A DNA stretch of 12,500 bases from NCBI GenBank assembly GCA_934255105.1, contig CAKQNH010000056.1, forward strand, positions 1-12,500. Direction: 5' to 3'. Shown here piece after piece: positions 6,553-12,500 of this stretch (position 1 is its first letter; the number at the start of each line of letters is the position of its first letter). The notes under the pieces are model-generated. The model saw only the letters and a list, made by a program, of their open reading frames with translations. It ran no database searches and was not told the origin of the DNA. Source of the DNA: an uncultured Pirellulaceae bacterium. Lineage in GTDB: Bacteria > Planctomycetota > Planctomycetia > Pirellulales > Pirellulaceae. The position numbers and the translations under genes were made by a program.

Positions 6553-6809
6553 GGGGTACAAAACCGGGGTACATTTCCAAGTGCATTGCGACAAGCGGCT
6601 GTTTTACAATGATTACTTTCGCCAATGTGGTCACCGCCCGGATCACCACTCCACTCTCCGTTAACGTCCGCTAAAATCCGGAAAGCAAGGCTGAGTGCCA
6701 ATCAGCAAAAAGCCGTCAACCGCCAGAGGCCGTCATGAATCGTTGACATTCGCCTCAAAACCGGGGTACAAAAAAACAAATGTACCCCAGTTAGCGCGAA
6801 TTGTACCCC
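6553..6809. repeat. five GGGGTACA octamers: integrase arm/att-region repeats
   Basis: GGGGTACA occurs directly at 6553-6560, 6566-6573 and 6763-6770, and inverted (TGTACCCC) at 6781-6788 and 6802-6809. The copies at 6566 and 6763 extend to an exact 15-bp direct repeat, CAAAACCGGGGTACA (6559-6573 and 6756-6770). The last copy abuts the integrase ATG. Iterated short sites on both strands directly before a tyrosine integrase gene are what arm-type binding sites of an attP or attL look like. The inverted pair close to the start could also repress int. No tRNA or tmRNA 3' end is visible beside them. The rest of 6497-6809 holds no gene. Confidence 0.65.
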
Positions 6810-7025
6810 ATGCCCCAGTCCCTATCGGACGCTAAGGTTCGGAATGCAAAGCCAAAAGAAAGGTCTTACAAGCTTTCTGATGGGGAAGGCCTTTTTCTCG
6901 TTGTTAAGCCTAACGGCAGCAAATATTGGCGACTGCGCTACTTCTTCGGCGGTAAAGAAAAGCTCCTGGCACTTGGGGTATACTTTATTGGCAGTAGGCT
7001 GCGTTCAGTGTCGCACTCAGTGTAA
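6810..7025 (+). pseudogene. int: P4-type tyrosine integrase, N-terminal fragment
   Basis: From ATG 6810 the protein reads MPQSLSDAKVRNAKPKERSY and goes on to KLSDGEGLFLVVKPNGSKYW and GGKEKLLALGVY. This is the DUF4102 arm-binding domain that opens P4-type integrases, which integrate islands at tRNA or tmRNA genes. Similarity ends abruptly after LALGVY (about nt 6983), where P-E-V/I-S-L-A-x-A-R would be expected. Thirteen unrelated residues then lead to a TAA. Over 80% of the usual roughly 400 residues, including all catalytic ones (R, H-x-x-R, Y), are missing. The lesion coincides with the beginning of the serine recombinase module, so insertion of that module, or a deletion beside it, is the likely cause. 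No clear Shine-Dalgarno site precedes the ATG. Confidence 0.82.
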
Positions 7026-7039
7026 ACAGGGGGCTGGTC
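6984..7039. other. junction and possible recombinase site upstream of the serine recombinase
   Basis: Between the integrase breakpoint and the recombinase ATG lie 56 bp with the repeated hexamer CAGTGT (in GTTCAGTGTCGCACTCAGTG). Resolvase-type recombinases often act at sites immediately upstream of their gene, so this could hold a recombination site or an element end. No terminal inverted repeat was recognised. Confidence 0.3.
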
Positions 7040-7612
7040 ATGATTGGGGTTTATATTCGCGTCAGCACGTCGGGTCAAAATATCGATGGCCAGAAGCAAG
7101 AGATTGAGCGCTGGCTCGACGGGAATGGTTTGAAGAATGCTCGCTGGTACATCGACAAGGCGACCGGCAGCAATCTGAAGCGACCTGCATTTGACCGGCT
7201 TTAGAAGGACGTATTCAACGGCGAGATCAAGACCATCGTATGCTGGAAACTCGACCGGCTCTCGCGCAATCTCCGGGACGGTATCAACACGCTGGCTGAT
7301 TGGTGCGACAAAGGACTGCGAGTGGTCTCCACATCGCAACAGATCGACTTCAGTGGATCGCTGGGGAAGATTTTGGCTGCAGTGCTACTTGGTATTGCCG
7401 AGATGGAGCAAGAGCTCCGTCGCGAGCGTCAAGCGGTAGGTATCAAAGCCGCCAAGGCTCGCGGAATCTACATCGGCCGCAAATCAGGGACTACCAAAGG
7501 AAAGCCAGACCGGGCGAGGAAGTTGAAAGCTCAGGGACTTACCGCCTCCGAAATTGCCAAGTCGATTGGAGTGTCTGAGCGGACGGTATTTCGATACCTA
7601 TGCGAGACATAG
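7040..7612 (+). pseudogene. serine recombinase (resolvase family), interrupted by one TAG
   Basis: Read through one stop, this is a full 190-codon resolvase/invertase. MIGVYIRVSTSGQN carries the nucleophile Ser9. WKLDRLSRNLRDGI is the conserved catalytic arginine motif, then comes LAAVLLGIAEMEQELRRERQ (the E helix). A C-terminal helix-turn-helix ends LTASEIAKSIGVSERTVFRY. Codon 55 (7202-7204) is TAG where relatives carry Gln or similar (FDRL-stop-KDVFNGEI); a single C-to-T change in CAG would explain it. The stop cuts the catalytic domain after the Ser motif, so normal termination makes it inactive. A GTG at 7322 could give a DNA-binding C-terminal half. AGGGGG about 7 nt upstream supports the start. 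The sequence resembles recombinases common in Planctomycetes and cyanobacteria (from memory). Confidence 0.85.
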
Positions 7613-7939
7613 GAGTTGGCCGCACCGAAGCCGGTTCCGGTTAGTCGAATTTACGTTGACTTCAAAAATCTGGGATCTGCAATGAGTCGCGGTGTATCAC
7701 ATAGTGAAGTTGACACAACTGTTCCAGAACGGTTCGTCCTTACGCATTGCGATTACAGTTTCTGGTGGGGTCGAGGGCATTTCCCTGCGAATTCGACGCC
7801 ATTAACTTCTCTGGTTGTCCATTGCACGTACATTCGAAGGCTACCGCTGCCCTGCATTGGAACTAAGCACACGTACTTTTTAGCTGCTCTGCTCGCACCG
7901 ACTGGACATTTCTTACAATAAACCTTTCCGTCCACAGAC
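7613..7939. other. non-coding stretch between the serine recombinase and the PIN-like gene
   Basis: About 325 bp. An open frame (TTG at 7616 to 7921) has no recognisable features and no ribosome-binding site. A minus-strand open frame (7974-7753) contains a CKKC pair but no other support. A near-palindrome, AACTGTTCCAGAACGGTT (7717-7734), has TTGACA (7710-7715) directly in front, so a promoter with operator for the following gene is possible. No convincing -10 box was found. Confidence 0.35.
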
Positions 7940-9046
7940 GTGTCAGTTGGGCTGGATATCCATCCTGTGAGCAAAGCCGTGAAAGACCCTGTTCAAGAAT
8001 TGATTCGATTTGGCCAGCATTCCATCAATCAGTTGATCGACGATCAACGAATACGGTGGTTTGTCGATGCGAACGTACTGCAATCTGGATTTGTGGAACG
8101 CCACTTCAAAACCGTTCAACAGATCATCACGACTGGTGAAATCGTTTCTGAGTTGCAAAAGCGGCCTGAGGATGCCAAGAGCGGGCTTCGCGTAACTGCG
8201 CAACTCGAGTCAAGAAAACAAATCTCAACTGAGGCATCGTTTGGCGACAAGCCGGAGTCGTTTTCGCTTCTCATGGCTTGCGCGACTCAGCTTGCCCCTT
8301 CAATTCGAGTTCGGACGCATCAGATCATCCAGGTTGAATCGATGGACCACGATGCTGCAGAAGAAAAGGCAATCAATCAACTTGCTGCCGAAGGTGACTT
8401 TTTTGCAAGCAAGATCAAAAGCCTCGCCGAGGAACTTGACTTAGCTAACAAGCACCTCAAACGTGTTGCCAGCTCCACTCGTCGCTCCTGGTTTCGCCAT
8501 CCAGCAAAGCGACGTGACAAGATAAGACAGGACAATTTCCTCCAATCGGATGAGCGTTTGCTCGGGTTCGCTGCCGCGAATCTGTTTCTTCGACGAGAGC
8601 CTACATGCATATTGTCAAATGACACAGACTTTGCCGCGATACTCAAGCAGTTCACCGACAATTTGCTCTGGGTTGCATCGACCATTGACTGCATCATTTC
8701 GTTCGGCAGGGCCGAGTTGGACGCTGTTATTCAGTTGTGGGAGGCTCGCTGCCGTGACCTTAACATATACCGGGAGTTTTGCGGAGCAAAGCAGATCGTC
8801 GAAATAGATAGCAACGAAGATACGCACAATTATGGACTCCTTGCGCCAAACTCAAACGAACTTCTTGTTTGTCGACCACAAGATGGGCACAGTTCTCGAT
8901 TCGCTTTCTCCGACAAGCTAATTGATTTCGTGGCTGACTTCAGAATTGTTGCTGCCAGATGTTCGCTCTCGCAGAGTGGTTTCTGGTTCCCTAGGAAGCC
9001 GGTTTCGCTACAATCCATCCATCTTGATGACCAACCGTCTAATTAA
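7940..9046 (+). CDS. PIN-like nuclease domain protein (368 aa, new architecture)
   Basis: The N-terminal core shows a PIN-fold pattern. RWFVDANVL (39-47, D43) is the first strand with its Asp, GEIVSELQ (66-73, E67/E71) is the second acidic position, and LQSDERLLGFAAANLF (201-216, D204/E205) then ILSNDTDFAAIL (224-235, D228, D230) form the late acidic pair. This is the usual spacing logic for a metal-dependent RNase such as VapC, but with about 130 mostly helical residues inserted between the second and third positions and a 130-residue C-terminal extension of unknown type. The start is uncertain: GTG 7940 is the earliest in-frame choice after a TAA, has no good ribosome-binding site, and GTG codons near 7970 and 7979 are alternatives. 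No VapB-like partner is visible. It could be an RNase effector of a defence or toxin module. Confidence 0.7.
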   Translation: MSVGLDIHPVSKAVKDPVQELIRFGQHSINQLIDDQRIRWFVDANVLQSGFVERHFKTVQQIITTGEIVSELQKRPEDAKSGLRVTAQLESRKQISTEASFGDKPESFSLLMACATQLAPSIRVRTHQIIQVESMDHDAAEEKAINQLAAEGDFFASKIKSLAEELDLANKHLKRVASSTRRSWFRHPAKRRDKIRQDNFLQSDERLLGFAAANLFLRREPTCILSNDTDFAAILKQFTDNLLWVASTIDCIISFGRAELDAVIQLWEARCRDLNIYREFCGAKQIVEIDSNEDTHNYGLLAPNSNELLVCRPQDGHSSRFAFSDKLIDFVADFRIVAARCSLSQSGFWFPRKPVSLQSIHLDDQPSN

Positions 9047-9250
9047 ACGCTGCCGCCTCTGCTCGGCAGGCGTGGTAGGCGGCGTAACTAGCAAAACAGC
9101 CGAAGCCGCAACGATCTGGCTGAGCTTCTTCTTGTCGGTTTTCTTCGCCGCCGTTTTCTTTGCGGGCGTCGTCTTCGCAGTCGCCATCATGGAATTGGTC
9201 TTGCGGGCCGTCGTCTTCTTGGCGGTTATGATGGACTTTCGTGTGACCAT
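9008..9250 (-). CDS. lysine-rich, histone H1-like small protein (80 aa)
   Basis: From ATG 9250 the first half is built of K/T/A units (TAKKTTARKTNSM, then TAKTTPAKKTAAKKTDKKK), as in bacterial H1-like and AlgP/HctB-type nucleic-acid-binding tails. The second half has a short hydrophobic run (LSQIVAASAVLLVTP) and an arginine-rich helix (AEQRRQRLIRRLVI). It converges on and overlaps the PIN-like gene by 39 bp. A GCGGAA about 10 nt upstream is a weak ribosome-binding site. Basic repeats can arise as artefacts of GC-skewed DNA, so the ORF may not be expressed. If real, it would bind DNA or RNA. Confidence 0.5.
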   Translation of the reverse strand: MVTRKSIITAKKTTARKTNSMMATAKTTPAKKTAAKKTDKKKLSQIVAASAVLLVTPPTTPAEQRRQRLIRRLVIKMDGL

Positions 9251-9253
9251 AGT

Positions 9254-9346
9254 TGTGTTTCCGCTTATTTGAGTTCGCCGTGTTCCGTTGGCCAGCGGGA
9301 CCACACAGTTACCTCTGGTTCGGAAACACATCCCGCGCTGTGTTTC
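9254..9346 (-). promoter_or_regulatory. GAAACACA inverted repeat plus third half-site upstream of the lysine-rich ORF
   Basis: GAAACACA (9323-9330) and TGTGTTTC (9339-9346) are perfect 8-bp arms around an 8-bp GC-rich centre. A third copy, TGTGTTTC, lies at 9254-9261, only 3 bp before the lysine-rich ORF's ATG on the minus strand. One full site plus a half-site over the start region is a common repressor layout. It also lies 48 bp past the stop of the 712-aa gene, so the stem could help end that transcript. Confidence 0.5.
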
Positions 9347-9394
9347 AGTAATTCCAAGGACTTTTTCGTGCCGAAAAAACGGCAGAAACGCACA

Positions 9395-11533
9395 TTAGCC
9401 AACGGGCAAAGACCAGAACGGAACTGACGACGTCGTGTCCTCTTCGCGCCGCGTGCGGGCTCTTTCGTCGGGCGGACTGCCGTGGCGAATCAAACTAAAC
9501 AGATCAGTCAAGAGAGCCTCCGCCTCCACATAGTACCCATGGCCGAGCAATTCGGAGATGGGGAAACCCTCCGCGAGAATCGTGTCGACGTGGGGGTGCC
9601 GCAAAATTGGTGGGGCCAAGCCAACTCGCGGAAAATCATGGATTCGTTCCGAAAGGTGCAAGGCGAGATCACCACGAGAAACATAGGAAGTTAGTCGTTG
9701 AGGAAGATGCCTTATCTTTTCGATCGCATCATTGAATCTATCAACGTCAACGTCCGCGGCTGCGAAGATGAGCTGGCCGAGCTTTCCGGGAGCCGAATCA
9801 AGTGCGGCAAGGTTTTCAAAGAGGTTCAAAGCCAAGCGATTGCCCATGCTGTGCGCAAGGACATGCAATGGAATGTCCGGAAACGCTTGCAGAATTCCGA
9901 CTACAAATTCCTGGCAATACTTTATGCTCGTTTCGATGGTAGCCTCGTCGGCTGGGTACCCGACCTTCGTAGCCGAAGATGGCCAACTGAAAAAAAACGT
10001 GGCGCCATTAATCTTCAAGTCGACACCAATTTGAGCAGCACGATTGGCAGCGTCATCAAACGAATTTTGATAGCCATGAATGTAGAGTAGGTTGTGCCGA
10101 TCGTATGTGGTTTCAATCTTACGCATCAGATTCGTTGCGAATATCTTGACCTCTTCGGGCGTAAGGCGTTGCGTTCCAACAACTCGGAGTTCGCCACCAT
10201 TTGAACGATCAAAGCATTTCAACCATGCACGTCCCACCGAACCAAACTTGTGTGTCGCTGGGATCTCAACAAGGCAGGCCCCCCGGTGCAACTCGTAACC
10301 TCGTTCATTCAAGAATCCCTTGCCGATATCGTCCGCGTCTACCGGTTTGCGATTCGTGCCAAAGAAAACGGTGTACTGCCGTGGATCGCGAATCGGATCT
10401 TCAGACCGAGGACGAAGCTTCTCCAAAATCGATTCTGGTCTATTCGGCTTCCAAGTCCGCGCAGGCGTCGCAACCGGTTGCGCTAATCCAAACTTGGATG
10501 CCCAGCGAACATCGGCTTCGTAAAGTTTAACTTCGAACAGCCTGGCGACAGCTTCAGCGCCATGGATCGAGTAGTCTTCCGTGTCGGCAAATCCAACAAC
10601 CAGTCGAACTGGCTTCTTTATTTCCTCTGCTAAACGGCGAACGTAGGCTGATAGCTGCCGCGCATATCCTTTACCGCGTTCTTCGGGCCGCACGAAAAAC
10701 TCGTCGACGTCCAATCTGCCGTTGCGCACGATGCAGAACGCCCAAGCTAAATACTCGTCTGTGCCAACGTCGTAGATGTCGATGCAATGAACGCCCGAGG
10801 AATAATCGGTACCCCACTTCCAGCCTCGCACTGCGATACCGGACTCAATCTCGTTCGGCACAAACAGCCCCGCACAGACCGTGTCCCAGGCACTAACGAT
10901 CGAGCGATCCCAATTCTCTATCGGAAATTGTCCCCATCCGTTGTGCCCCCACTCCTTTCCCCATGAGTTTGGAAAGATAAGTCGTCGTGTTCGTCTGTCG
11001 AATGCGAGAATGGGTACGGCATGCGAGTTGAGGAACTCCGGGTCATCAGGTAGCGGTGAAAGGATTCCGTCTTCTGGATCGTACCAGTCGCTGGTTATCT
11101 CGCATGCGAAACGGACTTCTCGATCTTTAGATAGCAACCGTATCGCTTCCTCAGAGCTTGTTATTCGGTAATAGCACAGCTTCCTGAAGCTTCTTGCCTT
11201 CTCCCAAATATCGTCAGTAACGTCTTTGTAGGGCAGTTCGCTGGGGCACAGTTCAACCGTGATGTTTCCGAAAATTCGCTCTGCACGCCAGTGCGATATT
11301 CCCCAGATGCCGCTAATGCTATCGGGATCCCGTTGCTCCAGTTGGTGGGCAGTCTTGTAAGGCAAGTGACTGAAATGGTCTTCTGGATCTCCGAACTGAA
11401 AAAGCTTCGGACCTGGTTTCAAGCGAACGTTTCGTTTTCGCTGTTTTGGTCGCTCGCCCAATGGACACTGCCAAAGGTATTGAAGGCGAACTTGCTGTTC
11501 ATAAAATTTGTTTCTCATTAGCGGCTCTATCAC
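9395..11533 (-). CDS. three-domain fusion: papain-like fold, GNAT acetyltransferase, DUF900-type alpha/beta hydrolase (712 aa)
   Basis: Three enzyme-like parts are visible in one frame. (1) Residues about 70-225 form a papain-like (C1) fold: the His strand SHAVPILAFDRRTRRLIFPN, then NSWGKEWGHNGWGQFP, giving His171 and Asn189 of the triad. The expected Cys motif (Q-x-G-x-C-W) is not found upstream. (2) Residues about 230-345 resemble a GNAT domain, with the acetyl-CoA loop in FFVRPEERGKGYARQL (279-294). (3) Residues about 385-685 are a DUF900/COG4782 hydrolase: TVFFGTNRKP (388-397), LLYIHGYQNSF (482-492), nucleophile elbow LAHSMGNRL (559-567, Ser562), AAADVDVD (591-598), and His665 in GHGYYVEAE. 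The GTG at 11533 or the ATG at 11518 may start it; neither has a strong ribosome-binding site. The 5' part may be truncated (see findings). I know of no named protein with this set. Confidence 0.8.
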   Translation of the reverse strand: MIEPLMRNKFYEQQVRLQYLWQCPLGERPKQRKRNVRLKPGPKLFQFGDPEDHFSHLPYKTAHQLEQRDPDSISGIWGISHWRAERIFGNITVELCPSELPYKDVTDDIWEKARSFRKLCYYRITSSEEAIRLLSKDREVRFACEITSDWYDPEDGILSPLPDDPEFLNSHAVPILAFDRRTRRLIFPNSWGKEWGHNGWGQFPIENWDRSIVSAWDTVCAGLFVPNEIESGIAVRGWKWGTDYSSGVHCIDIYDVGTDEYLAWAFCIVRNGRLDVDEFFVRPEERGKGYARQLSAYVRRLAEEIKKPVRLVVGFADTEDYSIHGAEAVARLFEVKLYEADVRWASKFGLAQPVATPARTWKPNRPESILEKLRPRSEDPIRDPRQYTVFFGTNRKPVDADDIGKGFLNERGYELHRGACLVEIPATHKFGSVGRAWLKCFDRSNGGELRVVGTQRLTPEEVKIFATNLMRKIETTYDRHNLLYIHGYQNSFDDAANRAAQIGVDLKINGATFFFSWPSSATKVGYPADEATIETSIKYCQEFVVGILQAFPDIPLHVLAHSMGNRLALNLFENLAALDSAPGKLGQLIFAAADVDVDRFNDAIEKIRHLPQRLTSYVSRGDLALHLSERIHDFPRVGLAPPILRHPHVDTILAEGFPISELLGHGYYVEAEALLTDLFSLIRHGSPPDERARTRREEDTTSSVPFWSLPVG

Positions 11534-11545
11534 TCAAGTTGCCCG

Positions 11546-12310
11546 TTAAATAACGCTTTTCAATATAACCGTATGCTCGTTCAAAAAGTTCTTGGTCGCC
11601 CTGGAGTTAGCAGGAGTGATTTTGACGAGCTCGCCCGGGCGACAACCCACCAGTTGCTGGAAGCGGACCATGTCGGCCAAGACCTGGGTCAGGTGAGGCA
11701 AGGTGGCTGTAACCAAGTCGGCGGCTACCGGCCTGATCGGTTTGGATTCCGGCGCGGTGCAGCGGCCACGCTTCAACGGGGAAACGCATTTGAGCGTTTG
11801 ATAAACGCTAACCGGAACCATCCCTTGGGCCACGCCCCACTTCAGAATCCGCAAGAGGCGGTTCATTTGCTCGTTGATGGTTTTGCGACAACATCTCCTG
11901 GGAACGCGATCTTTGGCAGTGGACCGGCTGATATCGCGGTCGAGCCACCACTGTCGGACAGCACCGAACTCGAGGGGGCCAAATTTGGCAGCGGGTAAAG
12001 TACTGTACAGCTCACTTACTGGCCGAATGGCCATTTTGAGGGAGCTGTACTCACTGACATGTGGGTAATATACCTTTGCGTGGTCCAAGTAGGCTAGACA
12101 GAGCTCAGCCATGCTCGAGCCAGAGGGGTTGGTACTAGTAGGGGAGAACTTGTCTGCGTGAGGATTTAGCAGCCATTCCGCCTTGAGGCGGTTGTACCGC
12201 TCTCTACTTAGATCGGTGCCGTATGCACCGAGATAGATAACCTTGCCGCCTAGTCTGCCATAGGCTTGGCCGGTTGGTTTGTGCAAGCAATACCCTGGTT
12301 CTCGTGCCAC
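11546..12310 (-). pseudogene. tyrosine integrase next to tRNA-Pro, C-terminally truncated
   Basis: The GTG at 12310 is the start: AAGGGAG (12325-12319) sits 8 nt before it. Upstream codons in the same frame only translate the tRNA gene and leader. The N-terminus (MAREPGYCLHKPTGQAYGRL, then GGKVIYLGAYGTD, then RYNRLKAEWL) is an arm-binding domain of a kind I recall from many Planctomycetes integrases. A core-binding domain follows (YSSLKMAIRPVSELYSTLP, TINEQMNRLLRILKWGVAQG), then the catalytic domain begins with VGCRPGEL (catalytic Arg about residue 224). Family similarity stops after VKITP (about nt 11611), and 21 unrelated residues precede a TAA. The His-x-x-Arg and the nucleophile Tyr are missing, so the 254-residue product cannot recombine DNA. 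Full-length relatives run near 350-420 residues. Its place by the tRNA 3' end suggests it once integrated an island there. Confidence 0.85.
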
Positions 12311-12330
12311 GTTGAGCGCTCCCTTGTAGG

Positions 12331-12352
12331 AAGTCTGTAGTACTACAGACTT
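12331..12352. promoter_or_regulatory. perfect 22-bp palindrome upstream of the tyrosine integrase
   Basis: AAGTCTGTAGT (12331-12341) is followed with no spacer by its exact reverse complement ACTACAGACTT (12342-12352). The palindrome lies 20 bp before the integrase GTG and just upstream of its ribosome-binding site, inside the leader between the tRNA-Pro 3' end and the gene. An operator for autoregulation or a recombinase/excisionase binding site are both plausible. Confidence 0.7.
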
Positions 12353-12428
12353 AGCCACGTGGAATAGTGCGCTCTGACAGGCTGTCAGGTAGACGTTTTG
12401 ATCAACGAATCGCTTGGTGAAGTAAAAG

Positions 12429-12500
12429 TCGGGGTGATAGGATTCGAACCTACGACCCTCTGGTCCCAAACCAGATGCGCTAGCCAGGCTGCGCTACACC
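12429..12500 (-). tRNA. tRNA-Pro (anticodon TGG), 5' end cut by the window edge
   Basis: On the minus strand the D arm, anticodon stem CTGG/CCAG with loop TTTGGGA (anticodon TGG), T loop GTTCGAATC and acceptor 3' strand CACCCCG plus discriminator A can all be read. About 3 nt of the 5' acceptor strand lie outside the window. No CCA is encoded; the sequence after A is CTTTT. The gene's 3' end faces the truncated integrase, the classic setting of a tRNA attachment site. The sequence is of proteobacterial type. The Ts just past the 3' end may aid termination. Confidence 0.93.

Noticed and set aside
7616..7921. Plus-strand 101-codon open frame between the recombinase and PIN-like genes
   Set aside because: TTG start, no ribosome-binding site, irregular composition and no recognisable motif.
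7753..7974. Minus-strand 73-codon open frame with a CKKC pair
   Set aside because: It overlaps the start of the PIN-like gene, has a TTG start, only one clear Cys pair and no ribosome-binding site; a zinc ribbon could not be supported.
9369..9384. TGCCG-AAAAAA-CGGCA hairpin as the terminator of the 712-aa gene
   Set aside because: The stem is only 5 bp and no U-run follows on the minus strand at the right distance; it could contribute but is not convincing alone.
9401..11547. 9-bp inverted repeat AACGGGCAA (9401-9409) / TTGCCCGTT (11539-11547) flanking the 712-aa gene, possible cassette or element ends
   Set aside because: Only 9 bp, no extension, the left copy lies within the last codons of the gene, and no attC-like or target-duplication structure was found.
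12311..12469. N-terminal extension of the tyrosine integrase up to 12469
   Set aside because: These codons translate the antisense-free tRNA 3' part and the leader palindrome; the GTG at 12310 has an excellent ribosome-binding site and begins the family's conserved domain.
1..12500. CRISPR arrays, rRNA genes, complete insertion sequences with transposase
   Set aside because: No regularly spaced repeats of CRISPR size, no rRNA-like sequence and no transposase frame were seen on either strand.

Overview
The window is accessory DNA: a mosaic of mobile-element remnants that ends, at the right edge, in a tRNA-Pro(TGG) gene on the minus strand. The host is most likely a proteobacterium, probably gamma. 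The tRNA-Pro sequence has that character, and the left half carries genes typical of proteobacterial plasmids and islands: a MobF relaxase, small plasmid orphans, AbiE, AlpA and a P4-type integrase. The right half looks different. Its serine recombinase and tyrosine integrase resemble, from memory, families common in Planctomycetes, so cross-phylum transfer is likely. The taxonomic calls are inference, since no search could be run.

Left block (1-4270). Three small minus-strand genes (174-1052) form an operon that ends in a hairpin terminator. A roughly 620-bp non-coding stretch follows, rich in inverted and tandem repeats, and is a candidate oriT/promoter region. The MobF relaxase gene (1674-3278) keeps an apparently intact catalytic N-terminal domain. 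Its rear is scrambled: three pieces of the same gene lie inverted, each in its original left-to-right order, before the true C-terminal tail resumes in the forward direction. The helicase core is missing. Two plus-strand genes of unknown function follow, one of them a single-pass membrane protein.

Middle block (4370-7040). A complete AbiE type IV toxin-antitoxin operon runs leftwards (abiEi 6000-5374, abiEii 5377-4370), with a perfect 10-bp-arm palindrome touching the antitoxin start codon. An AlpA-like regulator follows on the plus strand, then five copies of the octamer GGGGTACA (three direct, two inverted) in front of a P4-type integrase. The integrase breaks off after about 58 codons.

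Right block (7040-12310). A serine recombinase gene begins just beyond the broken integrase and carries one in-frame TAG at codon 55. Next come a 368-residue protein with a PIN-nuclease-like pattern of acidic residues, a convergent lysine-rich 80-residue ORF, and a 712-residue protein that joins a papain-like fold, a GNAT acetyltransferase motif and a DUF900-type alpha/beta hydrolase. A tyrosine integrase then starts about 120 bp from the tRNA-Pro gene behind a perfect 22-bp palindrome, but loses its catalytic C-terminus. The PIN-like gene, the three-domain fusion and perhaps the lysine-rich ORF are the best candidates for an undescribed island-borne system, possibly defence-related. That role is inferred from domain content and setting only. 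No rRNA and no CRISPR array were seen.
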